From: Nonomuraea turcica
GTDB taxonomy: Bacteria; Actinomycetota; Actinomycetes; Streptosporangiales; Streptosporangiaceae
Assembly: GCF_030718205.1 (NCBI RefSeq)
Contig: NZ_JAUZQF010000008.1
Coordinates: forward strand, 62,001 to 126,000
Direction: 5' to 3'
Length of the DNA: 64,000 bases
Position 1 is the stretch's first letter, and every line of letters starts with the position of its first letter. The translations under genes and the position numbers were made by a program. The notes below the pieces were generated by a model, which did no database searches, was not told where the DNA came from, and worked only from the letters and a program-made list of their open reading frames with translations. This document shows positions 51,701 through 58,863 of the stretch, piece after piece.

Positions 51701-52590
51701 TGCGCATCGCCTCCGCGCGCATCGGCAAGCGCGCCTTCCTCGGCAATTCCGGGATGACCGCACCGGGGCGCAAGGTGCCCAAGGACGGCCTGGTCGGGGT
51801 GCTGTCGGCGGCGCCGAAGAAGGCCAAATCCGGCTCGTCGTACGTGGGCATGCCGCCCATCGAGCTGCGCCGCACCGCCGAAGAGGCCGACCGGAGCCGG
51901 ACCTACGACCCGCCCGCGCGGTTCAAGGCCGCCAGGGCAATCGTCGAGGGATTCCGGGTGGTGCCCGCGATGTGCGCGGTCGCACTCGCCGTCCTGGTCG
52001 CCGCCGCCTTCGAAGCGCTCGCGGCACGGTACGGCTTCGCCGGGACAGCCGCCCTGGCCGGTGTCGTCATGCTGGCCGCCGGAGTGGTCGCGGCGGCGGT
52101 CGCGACGGCCGCCAAGTGGGCGCTGGTCGGCCGGATCCGGAGTGGGAACAAGCCGCTGTGGAGCTCGTTCGTGTGGCGTAACGAGCTGGCGGACAACTTC
52201 GTCGAGGTGCTGGCGGCGCCCTGGTTCGCGCAGCCGTGGCTGGGCACTGCGCCGCTGAACGTGTGGCTGCGCTCACTTGGGGCACGGATCGGACATGGAG
52301 TCACCTGTGACACGTACTGGCTTCCCGAAGCGGATCTGGTGACCCTTGGCGACGGGGCCTGCGTCAACCGCGGTTGTGTCCTGCAGACGCATCTCTTCCA
52401 TGACCGGGTCATGAGCATGGACACGGTGACGCTCGAGGCCGGCGCGACGCTGGGACCGCACGGCGTGGTGCTGCCGGCCGCGCGGGTGGGCGCCGACACC
52501 ACGATCGGTCCCGCCTCGCTGGTCATGCGCGGTGAGACCGTGCCGAGCCGGGCCAGGTGGTTCGGCAACCCCATCTCGGCGTGGCGATGA
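48757..52590 (+). CDS. Pls/PosA-type single-module NRPS (homopoly-amino-acid synthetase-like)
   Basis: A 1277-residue membrane NRPS. The adenylation domain (about 1-500) has IIFTSGSTGRPKG, FDASCEEMW, NTYGPTEATV and the Lys in TSGKIDRDAL. A thiolation site GGTSL follows near residue 536. Then six predicted membrane helices in three pairs (about 590-650, 830-900, 1075-1130) separate three soluble C-terminal domains with hexapeptide-type repeats. This is the architecture of epsilon-poly-L-lysine synthetase. Pocket residues aligned by eye to GrsA give D-A-E-S-I-G-T-V-V-K, close to remembered lysine codes. No condensation or thioesterase domain. The start is ATG 48757 without a clear ribosome site. 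The metallopeptidase gene overlaps the end. Confidence 0.88.
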   Translation: MLAPPPRTLLDILDETTRRHPEAPALDDGTVRLDYRSLRAEVDRVAAELAEAGVGRGARVGVRIASGTAELYVSILAVLAVGAAYVPVDADDPDERAELVFAEAGVDAVLAGKLTMYGGAGTAAPLSVDAETAAPLSEGTGRAAEAPLPDDDAWIIFTSGSTGRPKGVAVTHRSAAAFADAEAGLFLPDRPLGPGDRVLAGLSVAFDASCEEMWLAWRHGACLVPAPRALVRTGMDLGPWLAAQRVTAVSTVPTLAALWPVEHLAGIRLLIFGGEACPPELAERLAVPGREVWNTYGPTEATVVASAARLTGEGPVRIGLPLDGWDLAVIGDSGEPVAMGETGELVIGGVGLARYLDPVKDAEKYAPLPSLGWERAYRSGDLVRAEPEGLVFVGRADDQVKLGGRRIELGEVDAALQALPGVTGAAAAVRTAGGGHQVLVGYVVTGPGFDAGEARELLADSLPAALVPRLAPVDSLPTRTSGKIDRDALPWPLAEPSAPAAVWSPAEALLAERWSGILGVAPEGPDADFFADGGTSLAAARLVSVLRPDYPDVAVGDVYAQPTLAGLARLLIARGEREPARPPVSPMPRRAALVQSLLMVPLLTAGAMRWIVLLAALNNLFAPPWAPALSWWWVALGALAFVTPMGRMGLSAGLARLLLRGVRPGSHPRGGGVHLRLWFAEQFAARLGVPDLASAPWMTWYARMLGAKVGAEADLHSPPPVTGLLRLGRGASVEQEVDLSGHWYDGDLLHIGEIRIGAGATVGSRSTLLPGARIGKNSRIAPGSAVAGTVPAGELWAGAPAFRQGKSRKPGERAVRSRFWATLYSLTAIALSLLPAVAAGAGLAVLAAFAGDARTLGEALASALAGVPLATITGMAAFALVTLVSVRLLGLRLRPGNHPVHSRQAWQAWATGRLMAAARVWLFPLYASVLTPAWLRALGMKVGRGVELSTVLALPTMTSVGDGAFLADDTMLAPYELDGGWMRIASARIGKRAFLGNSGMTAPGRKVPKDGLVGVLSAAPKKAKSGSSYVGMPPIELRRTAEEADRSRTYDPPARFKAARAIVEGFRVVPAMCAVALAVLVAAAFEALAARYGFAGTAALAGVVMLAAGVVAAAVATAAKWALVGRIRSGNKPLWSSFVWRNELADNFVEVLAAPWFAQPWLGTAPLNVWLRSLGARIGHGVTCDTYWLPEADLVTLGDGACVNRGCVLQTHLFHDRVMSMDTVTLEAGATLGPHGVVLPAARVGADTTIGPASLVMRGETVPSRARWFGNPISAWR

Positions 52591-53873
52591 CGTCGTATTT
52601 CCCAGGGCACGGCGACCACCGGTACGGCGTCACGCACTACGACCTGACGCTGAAGTACCGGGTCCCGGCCAACCGGCTCGACGGCACGGCAAGGCTGACG
52701 GTGTCCGCCGCCGAGCCCCTTACCGCCCTCGACCTGGACCTCGGCAAGTTCCGGGTGTCGAGCGTCACGGTGGACGGCGGCTCGGCCCGATATTCGCCCG
52801 GCAAGGGCAAACTGCGCGTGACCTTGCCGCGCCCGCTGCCGGCGGGAGCGCGGGCCGAGGTCGAGGTGCGCTACTCGGGCAGCCCCGTGCCGGTGCCGAG
52901 CCCCTGGGGCGGCCTCGGCTGGGAGGAGCTGACCGACGGCGCGCTCGTGGCCGGGCAGCCGATCGGCGCGCCTTCCTGGTTCCCGTGCAACGACCGGCCC
53001 GGCGACAAGGCGTCCTACCGGATCTCTGTGACCACCGCGTCGCCGTACCAGGCCATCGCGAACGGCGTGCTGGTCGAGCGGCGCCGCACGGCCGGGAACA
53101 CGACGTGGATCTACGACCAGAGCGAGCCCATGGCGAGCTACCTGGCGAGCGTGCAGATCGGGCGTTACCAGCTCTCCGAGGTCGCCGGGACCCGGCTGGC
53201 CCACCCGGCGCGCCTCGCCACGCGCGTGCGGCGGGACTTCGGCCGGCAAGGCGAGATGATGGCGCTGTTCACCGACCTGTTCGGGCCCTATCCGTTCAGC
53301 GGCTACACCGTCGTGGTGGCCGACGACGACCTGGACATCCCGGTCGAGGCCCAGGGCATGTCGATCTTCGGCAGGAACCATGTCGACGGCATGCGCGGGT
53401 CCGAGCGCCTGATCGCGCACGAGCTGGCGCACCAGTGGTTCGGCAACAGCCTCACCGTGGCCTGCTGGCGCGACATCTGGCTGCAGGAGGGATTCGCCGC
53501 CTACGCCGAGTGGCTCTGGTCGGAGGCGTCCGGCGGCCCCTCCGCCGACGACCACGCCCAGCGCTGGCACCACAGGCTCACGCTGCTCCCCCAGGACTTC
53601 GCCCTGGCCGACCCCGGCCCGGCCATGCTGTTCGACGACCGTGTCTACAAGCGGGGCGCGCTGACCCTGCACGCGTTGCGCCGGGCCCTGGGCGACCAGG
53701 TCTTCTTCGCGGTCCTGCGCGCCTGGACGGCCGAGCGGCGGCACGGGAGCGTCACCACCATGGGGTTCGCCGCCCACGTCCACCGGCACGCCTCGCGGCC
53801 GGTGGGACCGCTGCTGTCCGCCTGGCTGTACGACAAGCCGCTCCCGCCCATGAACCCGCTGCCGCGCTGGTGA
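52587..53873 (+). CDS. M1-family zinc metallopeptidase, short form
   Basis: A 428-residue M1 peptidase with the N-terminal beta domain and the catalytic domain but without the large C-terminal domain of aminopeptidase N. The zinc site is HELAHQWFGN at 278-287 and Glu in WLQEGF at 301, matching HExxH-18-E exactly. The exopeptidase GAMEN motif is replaced by QGMSIFGRN. The ATG overlaps the NRPS stop (ATGA), so the two are translationally coupled. Trimming or degrading the NRPS product, or self-protection, is an attractive inference. No signal peptide is visible. Confidence 0.9.
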   Translation: MTSYFPGHGDHRYGVTHYDLTLKYRVPANRLDGTARLTVSAAEPLTALDLDLGKFRVSSVTVDGGSARYSPGKGKLRVTLPRPLPAGARAEVEVRYSGSPVPVPSPWGGLGWEELTDGALVAGQPIGAPSWFPCNDRPGDKASYRISVTTASPYQAIANGVLVERRRTAGNTTWIYDQSEPMASYLASVQIGRYQLSEVAGTRLAHPARLATRVRRDFGRQGEMMALFTDLFGPYPFSGYTVVVADDDLDIPVEAQGMSIFGRNHVDGMRGSERLIAHELAHQWFGNSLTVACWRDIWLQEGFAAYAEWLWSEASGGPSADDHAQRWHHRLTLLPQDFALADPGPAMLFDDRVYKRGALTLHALRRALGDQVFFAVLRAWTAERRHGSVTTMGFAAHVHRHASRPVGPLLSAWLYDKPLPPMNPLPRW

Positions 53874-53879
53874 ACCCGT

Positions 53880-53916
53880 GGGTGCCGCCCGGGGAACCTA
53901 CGACCGGGCGGCACCC
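53880..53916. terminator. Bidirectional terminator between the metallopeptidase and cvnD3
   Basis: GGGTGCCGCCCGG (53880-53892) and CCGGGCGGCACCC (53904-53916) form a 13-base perfect stem with an 11-base loop between convergent stops at 53873 and 53926. Confidence 0.8.
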
Positions 53917-53925
53917 GGGAAACGT

Positions 53926-54504
53926 CTATACGGGCGTGTGCATGTGGCGGGTCAGGGCGTGCTCCACCAACGTGATCAAGGTCGCCTTGACGGACTCTCG
54001 TTGCCGGGCGTCCAGGCGCACGATGGGGATGTGGCCGCCGACCGACATGGCCTCACGGATATCCTCCTCGCCGTGCGCGAACTGGCCGTCCCAGCCGTTG
54101 ACACCGATCACGAACGGCAGTTTCGCCTCTTCGAAGTAGTCGATGGCCGGGAAGCTGTCGGCCAGGCGGCGGGTATCCACCAGCACGACCGCGCCGATCG
54201 CGCCCTTGACCAGGTCGTCCCACATGAACCAGAACCGGTGCTGTCCAGGCGTGCCGAACAGGTAAAGGATCAGTTCACGGTCCAGCGAGACGCGGCCGAA
54301 GTCCATGGCGACGGTCGTAGTCGTCTTGTTCGGCGTGAGCGAGACGTCATCGACGTGAGCGGAGGCGTCCGTCATGACCGCCTCCGTGGTGAGCGGGAGG
54401 ATCTCCGACACCGCACCCACGAACGTCGTCTTGCCCACGCCGAAACCCCCGGCCACGACGATCTTCGTCGAGGTCAGGCCGGGGCTAGAGCCTGCGAAGT
54501 CCAC
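53926..54504 (-). CDS. cvnD: Conservon GTPase CvnD (copy 3)
   Basis: A 192-residue CvnD GTPase with GGFGVGKTTF, FGTPGQHRF and GVNGWDGQF. It is clearly related to copies 1 and 2 but differs in the switch region (DVSLTPNKTTTTVAM) and the C-terminal third (GEEDIREAMSVGGHIPIVRL). It overlaps cvnC3 by 20 bp, exactly like the others, with the same internal AAAGG. It lies convergent to the NRPS-peptidase operon. Confidence 0.92.
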   Translation of the reverse strand: MDFAGSSPGLTSTKIVVAGGFGVGKTTFVGAVSEILPLTTEAVMTDASAHVDDVSLTPNKTTTTVAMDFGRVSLDRELILYLFGTPGQHRFWFMWDDLVKGAIGAVVLVDTRRLADSFPAIDYFEEAKLPFVIGVNGWDGQFAHGEEDIREAMSVGGHIPIVRLDARQRESVKATLITLVEHALTRHMHTPV

Positions 54505-54886
54505 TGAGCACCCTTTCGAGCAAGTTGAGGTCCGGCTTTCCCGCGTCCAGCGCAGGCTGGTGCACGCGGATCAGGCCCTCCGACGCCATGTCGGCGATCA
54601 GCACCCGGACCACACCAAGGGGCTGGCGTAAAAGGGCGGAGATCTCAGCAACCGACCGGACGTTGCGGGTCAGTTGGATGATCGCCTGATACTCCGGACT
54701 CAGTAGGGAAATGTCTTGGTATTCCGACGTCACGGAGGACACCAGTGCCTCCATGGCGAACTTCATCCGCGGGGCCGTGCGCCCCCCGGTCACGGCATAC
54801 GGCCGTACCAGGGAGCTCGGCTTCTGCGGACGGGGAGCCGCCGGATGCGGCGGAGTGCTATCACCAGCCCAACCCTGACCTGTCAC
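54485..54886 (-). CDS. cvnC: Conservon DUF742 protein CvnC (copy 3)
   Basis: A 133-residue DUF742 protein with VRPYAVTGGRTAP near residue 27 and VAEISALLRQPLGVVRVLIADM. The central part (TSEYQDISLLSPEYQAIIQL) differs from copies 1 and 2, so partner specificity may differ. The GTG start at 54886 gives an N-terminus MTGQGWAGDS. It lies 27 bp after cvnB3. Confidence 0.9.
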   Translation of the reverse strand: MTGQGWAGDSTPPHPAAPRPQKPSSLVRPYAVTGGRTAPRMKFAMEALVSSVTSEYQDISLLSPEYQAIIQLTRNVRSVAEISALLRQPLGVVRVLIADMASEGLIRVHQPALDAGKPDLNLLERVLSGLRRL

Positions 54887-54913
54887 TATGATCTCCGTTC
54901 ACACACCCCCGCG

Positions 54914-55336
54914 CTAGCGGGGGCGGGCCGCTTGCAACTCAGCGCGTACGGCCGGAGTCAGCACCTGCCCCGCACGCTCGACCAGCAGGGTCATCTGGTA
55001 CGCCACCAGGCCCATGTCACAGTCGGGCGCGGCCAGGACCGCCAAGCAGGATCCATCGCTGATGGACATGATCATCAATAGCCCGCGCTGCATCTCGATG
55101 ACGGTCTGCGTCACCATGCCGCCTTCGAAGACCCGCGCGGCGCCCTGGGTCAGGCTGATCACGCCCGAGGCGACCGCCGCGAGCTGATCGGCCCGGTCCT
55201 TGGGAAACCCCTCGGAGAAGGCCAGCGGCAGGCCGTCAGACGAGACCACGACCGTGTGCGCGACGCCTGGCACATTGTTCACGAAATCCGTGATCAGCCA
55301 GCTAATGCCACGCGCTCCCTGGCTCATCTCTCTCAT
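54914..55336 (-). CDS. cvnB: Conservon roadblock/LC7 protein CvnB (copy 3)
   Basis: A 140-residue roadblock protein, same length as the other two, beginning MREMSQGARGISWLITDFV. Roughly four fifths of residues match copies 1 and 2, and the GLPLAFSEGF and SISDGSCLAVL segments are retained. ATG 55336 overlaps the cvnA3 stop by four bases. Presumed regulator of CvnD3. Confidence 0.92.
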   Translation of the reverse strand: MREMSQGARGISWLITDFVNNVPGVAHTVVVSSDGLPLAFSEGFPKDRADQLAAVASGVISLTQGAARVFEGGMVTQTVIEMQRGLLMIMSISDGSCLAVLAAPDCDMGLVAYQMTLLVERAGQVLTPAVRAELQAARPR

Positions 55337-58300
55337 TTGTCCTCCTCATTTTCTTCACCGCGGGTGAACGCTCGGCCTTGCCGGACACCCTGCTGGAAGC
55401 TGGAGAGCCGGTTACGCAGTCGCTCTGGCGAGATCTGCGGCGCCGGCGACGTGGGCTGGGGCTCGGCGAGGCTGGCCGTACCGGGCACCAGGTTGGCCTT
55501 GGGGACGCGGCGCGGCAGGCCCGAGGCCGTGGTGCCGCCCTGCGCGGGCTGGGCGGCCGCCTGCGCGGCCTGGAAGCCGGAGTCCGCGGGCGAGGACCAG
55601 GACGCGCCTGCACCGGACTGGCCCGGCTTGCGCTGGGGCAGCGGCGTCGTCCCCGGCGACGCGGGCGCGTCGGAGGGGATGGCCGGGTGCACGGCGGTGG
55701 TCTCGGACTCTTCCTCGAACGAGTGCCCGGCATGCGCGTGCTGATCGGCCGGGAACGGCGACTCGGAGCGCGGCCTCAGTTGCTCGGGATCCGGCCGGCG
55801 GAACCAGTCGGAGCCGACCGAGGAGAAGATCGGCAGGAACTCCTCGCCGTGCTCCTCCATGGGCGAGTTGCGCACCACCGGCAGCGGGCCGGTCATGTCC
55901 TGGGAGGAGTAGCGGCCGGGCCCGAACGGATCGTAGTCGCCGTGCCCATTCTGCGGGAACGGGTCGGCAGGCTTGGGCTGCTCACCGAACGGGGCGCGGT
56001 AGTCATCGCCGTACTGCGGCCGCGGCGAGTCCTCCGACTCGAACATCGACCTGCGCGGCATCGGGTCGGCGAAGGACGACCACGGGGCCGGCTCCTGCTG
56101 GTCCTTCGGCGGCTCAGTGGCGAACGAGGGCCAGCGAGGCTCCTCCTCCGGCAGGGGCGGTGGCTGCTCGGCGAACGACGGCCACCGGTTCTCCGCGAAC
56201 GAATGAGGCTGCGCGGGCGCGGGCGGCGCCTCCTCCGCGAACGACGACCAGCGAGGCTCCTCGGACCAGCGCTGTTCCTCCTGCGGCCGGGCAACCGGCG
56301 GTTCCTCGGCGAACGACGGCCAGCGCGGCTCGTCGGCCACGCCTCCCGGCGCCCCGCCAGGCATCCCACCTGCCGGCTGGTCTCCGAACGCCGCAGGCTG
56401 CTGCTCGCCGAACGCGGGCTGCTCACCGAAGGCCGCAGGCCGCTGCTCGCCGAACCCGGGCTGCTCACCGAAGGCCGCAGGCTGCTGTTCCCCGAACGCG
56501 GGCTGCTCACCGAACGCCGCGGGCTGCTCGCCGAAGGACGGCCAGCCGCCGGTCCCCGGCGCGGGCACCGAGCCCGGCCACTCCGTGTCCACCACTTGGT
56601 AGGACGGATCGGCGGAAGGCGTCGAGTGCCGCGGTCCCGATCCGTTCGTCGACGGCTGCCCGAACATGCTCGGGTCGAACGACGTGAACGCCTCGTACTG
56701 CCCGCCCTGCTGCGGCACCCCGGCCGCGCTGGTGATCAGCATGTCGGGCAGCATGACCAGCGCGCTCAGGCCACCGGTCTCCCGCATGCTGAGCTGGACC
56801 CTGATGCCGTGCCGCAGCGCCAGCCGGCCGACCACGAACAGGCCCATGCGCCGTGACACCGACACGTCCACCACCGGCGGGTTGGCCAGGCGCCAGTTGG
56901 CCTCGGCCAGCTCCTCCTGGCTCATGCCGATGCCCAGGTCGTTGATGGTGACCAGCACGCCGCCCTCGGCAGGCGTGCTGGTGACCGCGACCTTGCTCTC
57001 GCGCGGGGAGAACGAGATCGCGTTCTCGATCAGCTCGGCCAGCAGGTGGACGGCGTCGGTGACGGCCGGGCCGACGATCAGCGTGCCGGACGGGATCTGG
57101 ATCTGGACGCGTTCGTAGTTCTCGACCTCCGACAGCGAGGCGCGGGCGATGTCGACCAGCGGCACCGGCTCGCTCCACTTGCGTGCGGCCTCCTGGCCGG
57201 CGAGGACCAGGAGGTTCTCGCTGTTGCGGCGCATGCGGGTGGCCAGGTGGTCGAGGCGGAAGAGGTTCGCGAGCCGCTGCTCGTCCTCTTCACCCTGCTC
57301 CAGGCCCTCGATGAGCTGCAGCTGCCGCTCGACGAGCGTCTGGCTGCGGCGGGAGAGGTTGACGAACATGGCGTTGACGTTGGCGCGCAGCTTGGCCTCG
57401 TCGCCGGCCAGCCGGATCGCCTCGCGGTGGACCTCGTCGAACGCCCGCGCGACTTCACCGATCTCGTCGCGGGTGTTGACGCCGACCGACGGCACCTCGG
57501 GCACGTGCGCGCCCTCACCCTGCTCGCGCAGGACGCGGACGGTCTCGGGCAGCCGGGTGGTGGCCACCTGGAGCGCCTCGGCCCGCAGTCGCCGCAGCGG
57601 GCGGACCAGCGAGCCGGCCACGCGGGTGGTGATGATCAGGACGAGCAGCAGCAGGACGAGGATCATCGCACCGGAGATGATCGCGTTGCGCTGCTCGGTG
57701 TTGCTCAGGTCGCTGGTGGTGGTCACGATCTTCGTGGCCAGGGCGTCCTCGACCTTGCGCATGGCGTTGGCGGTCAGGGTGGTGCTGTCGTACCAGTAGT
57801 TCAGGTCCCTGCGGGTGGTGACGTCGAGATCCCTGATCCGGTTGTACTCGCGCACCTGGGCCAGTGCGCGCTGCCGCATGGCGTCGGCGCGGTCGATCTG
57901 CAGGCCTCTGACACCCTGCTGGTAGGCCCGCAGGTCCGCGGCATCGGCCACCTGCTCGAAGGCCGCCTGCTCGGACTGCTGCCGGTTCCAGGAGCCCAGG
58001 AAGTCGGTGAGGGCCTCGTTGTCCAGCTCGCCGTCGACCAGCGCGACGATCAGGATGATCTGCTGGCGCGAGACCTCCTCCTTCATGCGCTGGAGCGAGC
58101 CGAGTGCGGCCACGTCCCGCTGGAGGAGGTCGTCGTTGACGCCGTCTCCCAGGCCGTCCTGGACCGACGAGAAGATGCCGATCATGGTGCTGTACGTGCC
58201 GATGGCGGCGCGCGCAGGCACGTTGCCCACCATGGAGTCACGCAAGCTGTCGAGGCCGTCGAGCCAGCGCTTCAGGCTCACGACCCCGTCTTGGACGCGG

Positions 58301-58686
58301 GTGGAGTGCGTCTCGTCGATGTTCGACGCGGCGGTCAGCACCTGTGCCTTGATCTTGTCCGTGGCCTCGCGCTGGGTCTTGAGCTGGACGAAGCGCCCCG
58401 CCCTGTCACGGTCGGCGACGTACCACGCGGTGAGCGTGCGTTCCTTGCCGAGCTCGTGGTTGAGCGCGCCGATGCGCTGGACCAGCTCGGCGACCTGGGT
58501 CAGGCGCCGGTATTCGGCGCTGGTCCCGATCGCGTTGGCCAGTTGGACACCCGCGAGCAGCACACCCACGACCGTCGGGATGAGGATGAGGGCGACCAGC
58601 CTGGAGCGCACACGCCAGTTAGCCAGCCGGAACCTTCCGCCTGTGTACTCCCCTGACCGCGTGTGCCTGGGGTCTTTCGTCCTCAC
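55333..58686 (-). CDS. cvnA: Conservon sensor histidine kinase CvnA (copy 3) with an extended repetitive tail
   Basis: A 1117-residue kinase, the longest of the three. TM1 is near residues 25-45; the sensor domain keeps LGKERTLTAWYVADRD in the NIT position; TM2 is near 335-352; HAMP, H region (LDHLATRMRRN) and ATPase (ELIENAISF, INDLGIGM, VSRRMGLFVVG) follow. The tail of about 470 residues carries a FGEQ-based repeat and several RWPSFAE motifs, then FLPIFSSVGSDWF and RVPKANLVPG, shared with the other CvnA tails. I start at GTG 58686 (VRTKDPRHTRS) to match the paralogues; an ATG-like start at 58734 is the longer alternative. Confidence 0.9.
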   Translation of the reverse strand: MRTKDPRHTRSGEYTGGRFRLANWRVRSRLVALILIPTVVGVLLAGVQLANAIGTSAEYRRLTQVAELVQRIGALNHELGKERTLTAWYVADRDRAGRFVQLKTQREATDKIKAQVLTAASNIDETHSTRVQDGVVSLKRWLDGLDSLRDSMVGNVPARAAIGTYSTMIGIFSSVQDGLGDGVNDDLLQRDVAALGSLQRMKEEVSRQQIILIVALVDGELDNEALTDFLGSWNRQQSEQAAFEQVADAADLRAYQQGVRGLQIDRADAMRQRALAQVREYNRIRDLDVTTRRDLNYWYDSTTLTANAMRKVEDALATKIVTTTSDLSNTEQRNAIISGAMILVLLLLVLIITTRVAGSLVRPLRRLRAEALQVATTRLPETVRVLREQGEGAHVPEVPSVGVNTRDEIGEVARAFDEVHREAIRLAGDEAKLRANVNAMFVNLSRRSQTLVERQLQLIEGLEQGEEDEQRLANLFRLDHLATRMRRNSENLLVLAGQEAARKWSEPVPLVDIARASLSEVENYERVQIQIPSGTLIVGPAVTDAVHLLAELIENAISFSPRESKVAVTSTPAEGGVLVTINDLGIGMSQEELAEANWRLANPPVVDVSVSRRMGLFVVGRLALRHGIRVQLSMRETGGLSALVMLPDMLITSAAGVPQQGGQYEAFTSFDPSMFGQPSTNGSGPRHSTPSADPSYQVVDTEWPGSVPAPGTGGWPSFGEQPAAFGEQPAFGEQQPAAFGEQPGFGEQRPAAFGEQPAFGEQQPAAFGDQPAGGMPGGAPGGVADEPRWPSFAEEPPVARPQEEQRWSEEPRWSSFAEEAPPAPAQPHSFAENRWPSFAEQPPPLPEEEPRWPSFATEPPKDQQEPAPWSSFADPMPRRSMFESEDSPRPQYGDDYRAPFGEQPKPADPFPQNGHGDYDPFGPGRYSSQDMTGPLPVVRNSPMEEHGEEFLPIFSSVGSDWFRRPDPEQLRPRSESPFPADQHAHAGHSFEEESETTAVHPAIPSDAPASPGTTPLPQRKPGQSGAGASWSSPADSGFQAAQAAAQPAQGGTTASGLPRRVPKANLVPGTASLAEPQPTSPAPQISPERLRNRLSSFQQGVRQGRAFTRGEENEEDK
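56105..56540 (-). repeat. cvnA: Internal repeats coding the CvnA3 tail
   Basis: From about 56380 to 56540 a 42-bp unit encodes GEQQPAAFGEQPAF in roughly three copies. From about 56105 to 56340 four spaced copies of a (E/N)(P/N)RW(P/S)SFA motif are encoded. Units differ mostly at silent or Ala/Gly/Arg positions. Confidence 0.75.
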
Positions 58687-58863
58687 TGACTCTCGCAACC
58701 TCTCACCGGTACGTGCTCGAAAGAAATCAGTCACGCGTGGGGCGCATGGGATTACGTCCGGCTGGGTAATTGGAACACAACCCGTACCAGATCGGCCAAC
58801 CGAACATATCCCATCAAACGTGCCCGTAGCAGCACTTCAAGGCACATAGTGCTGCACGTGATT

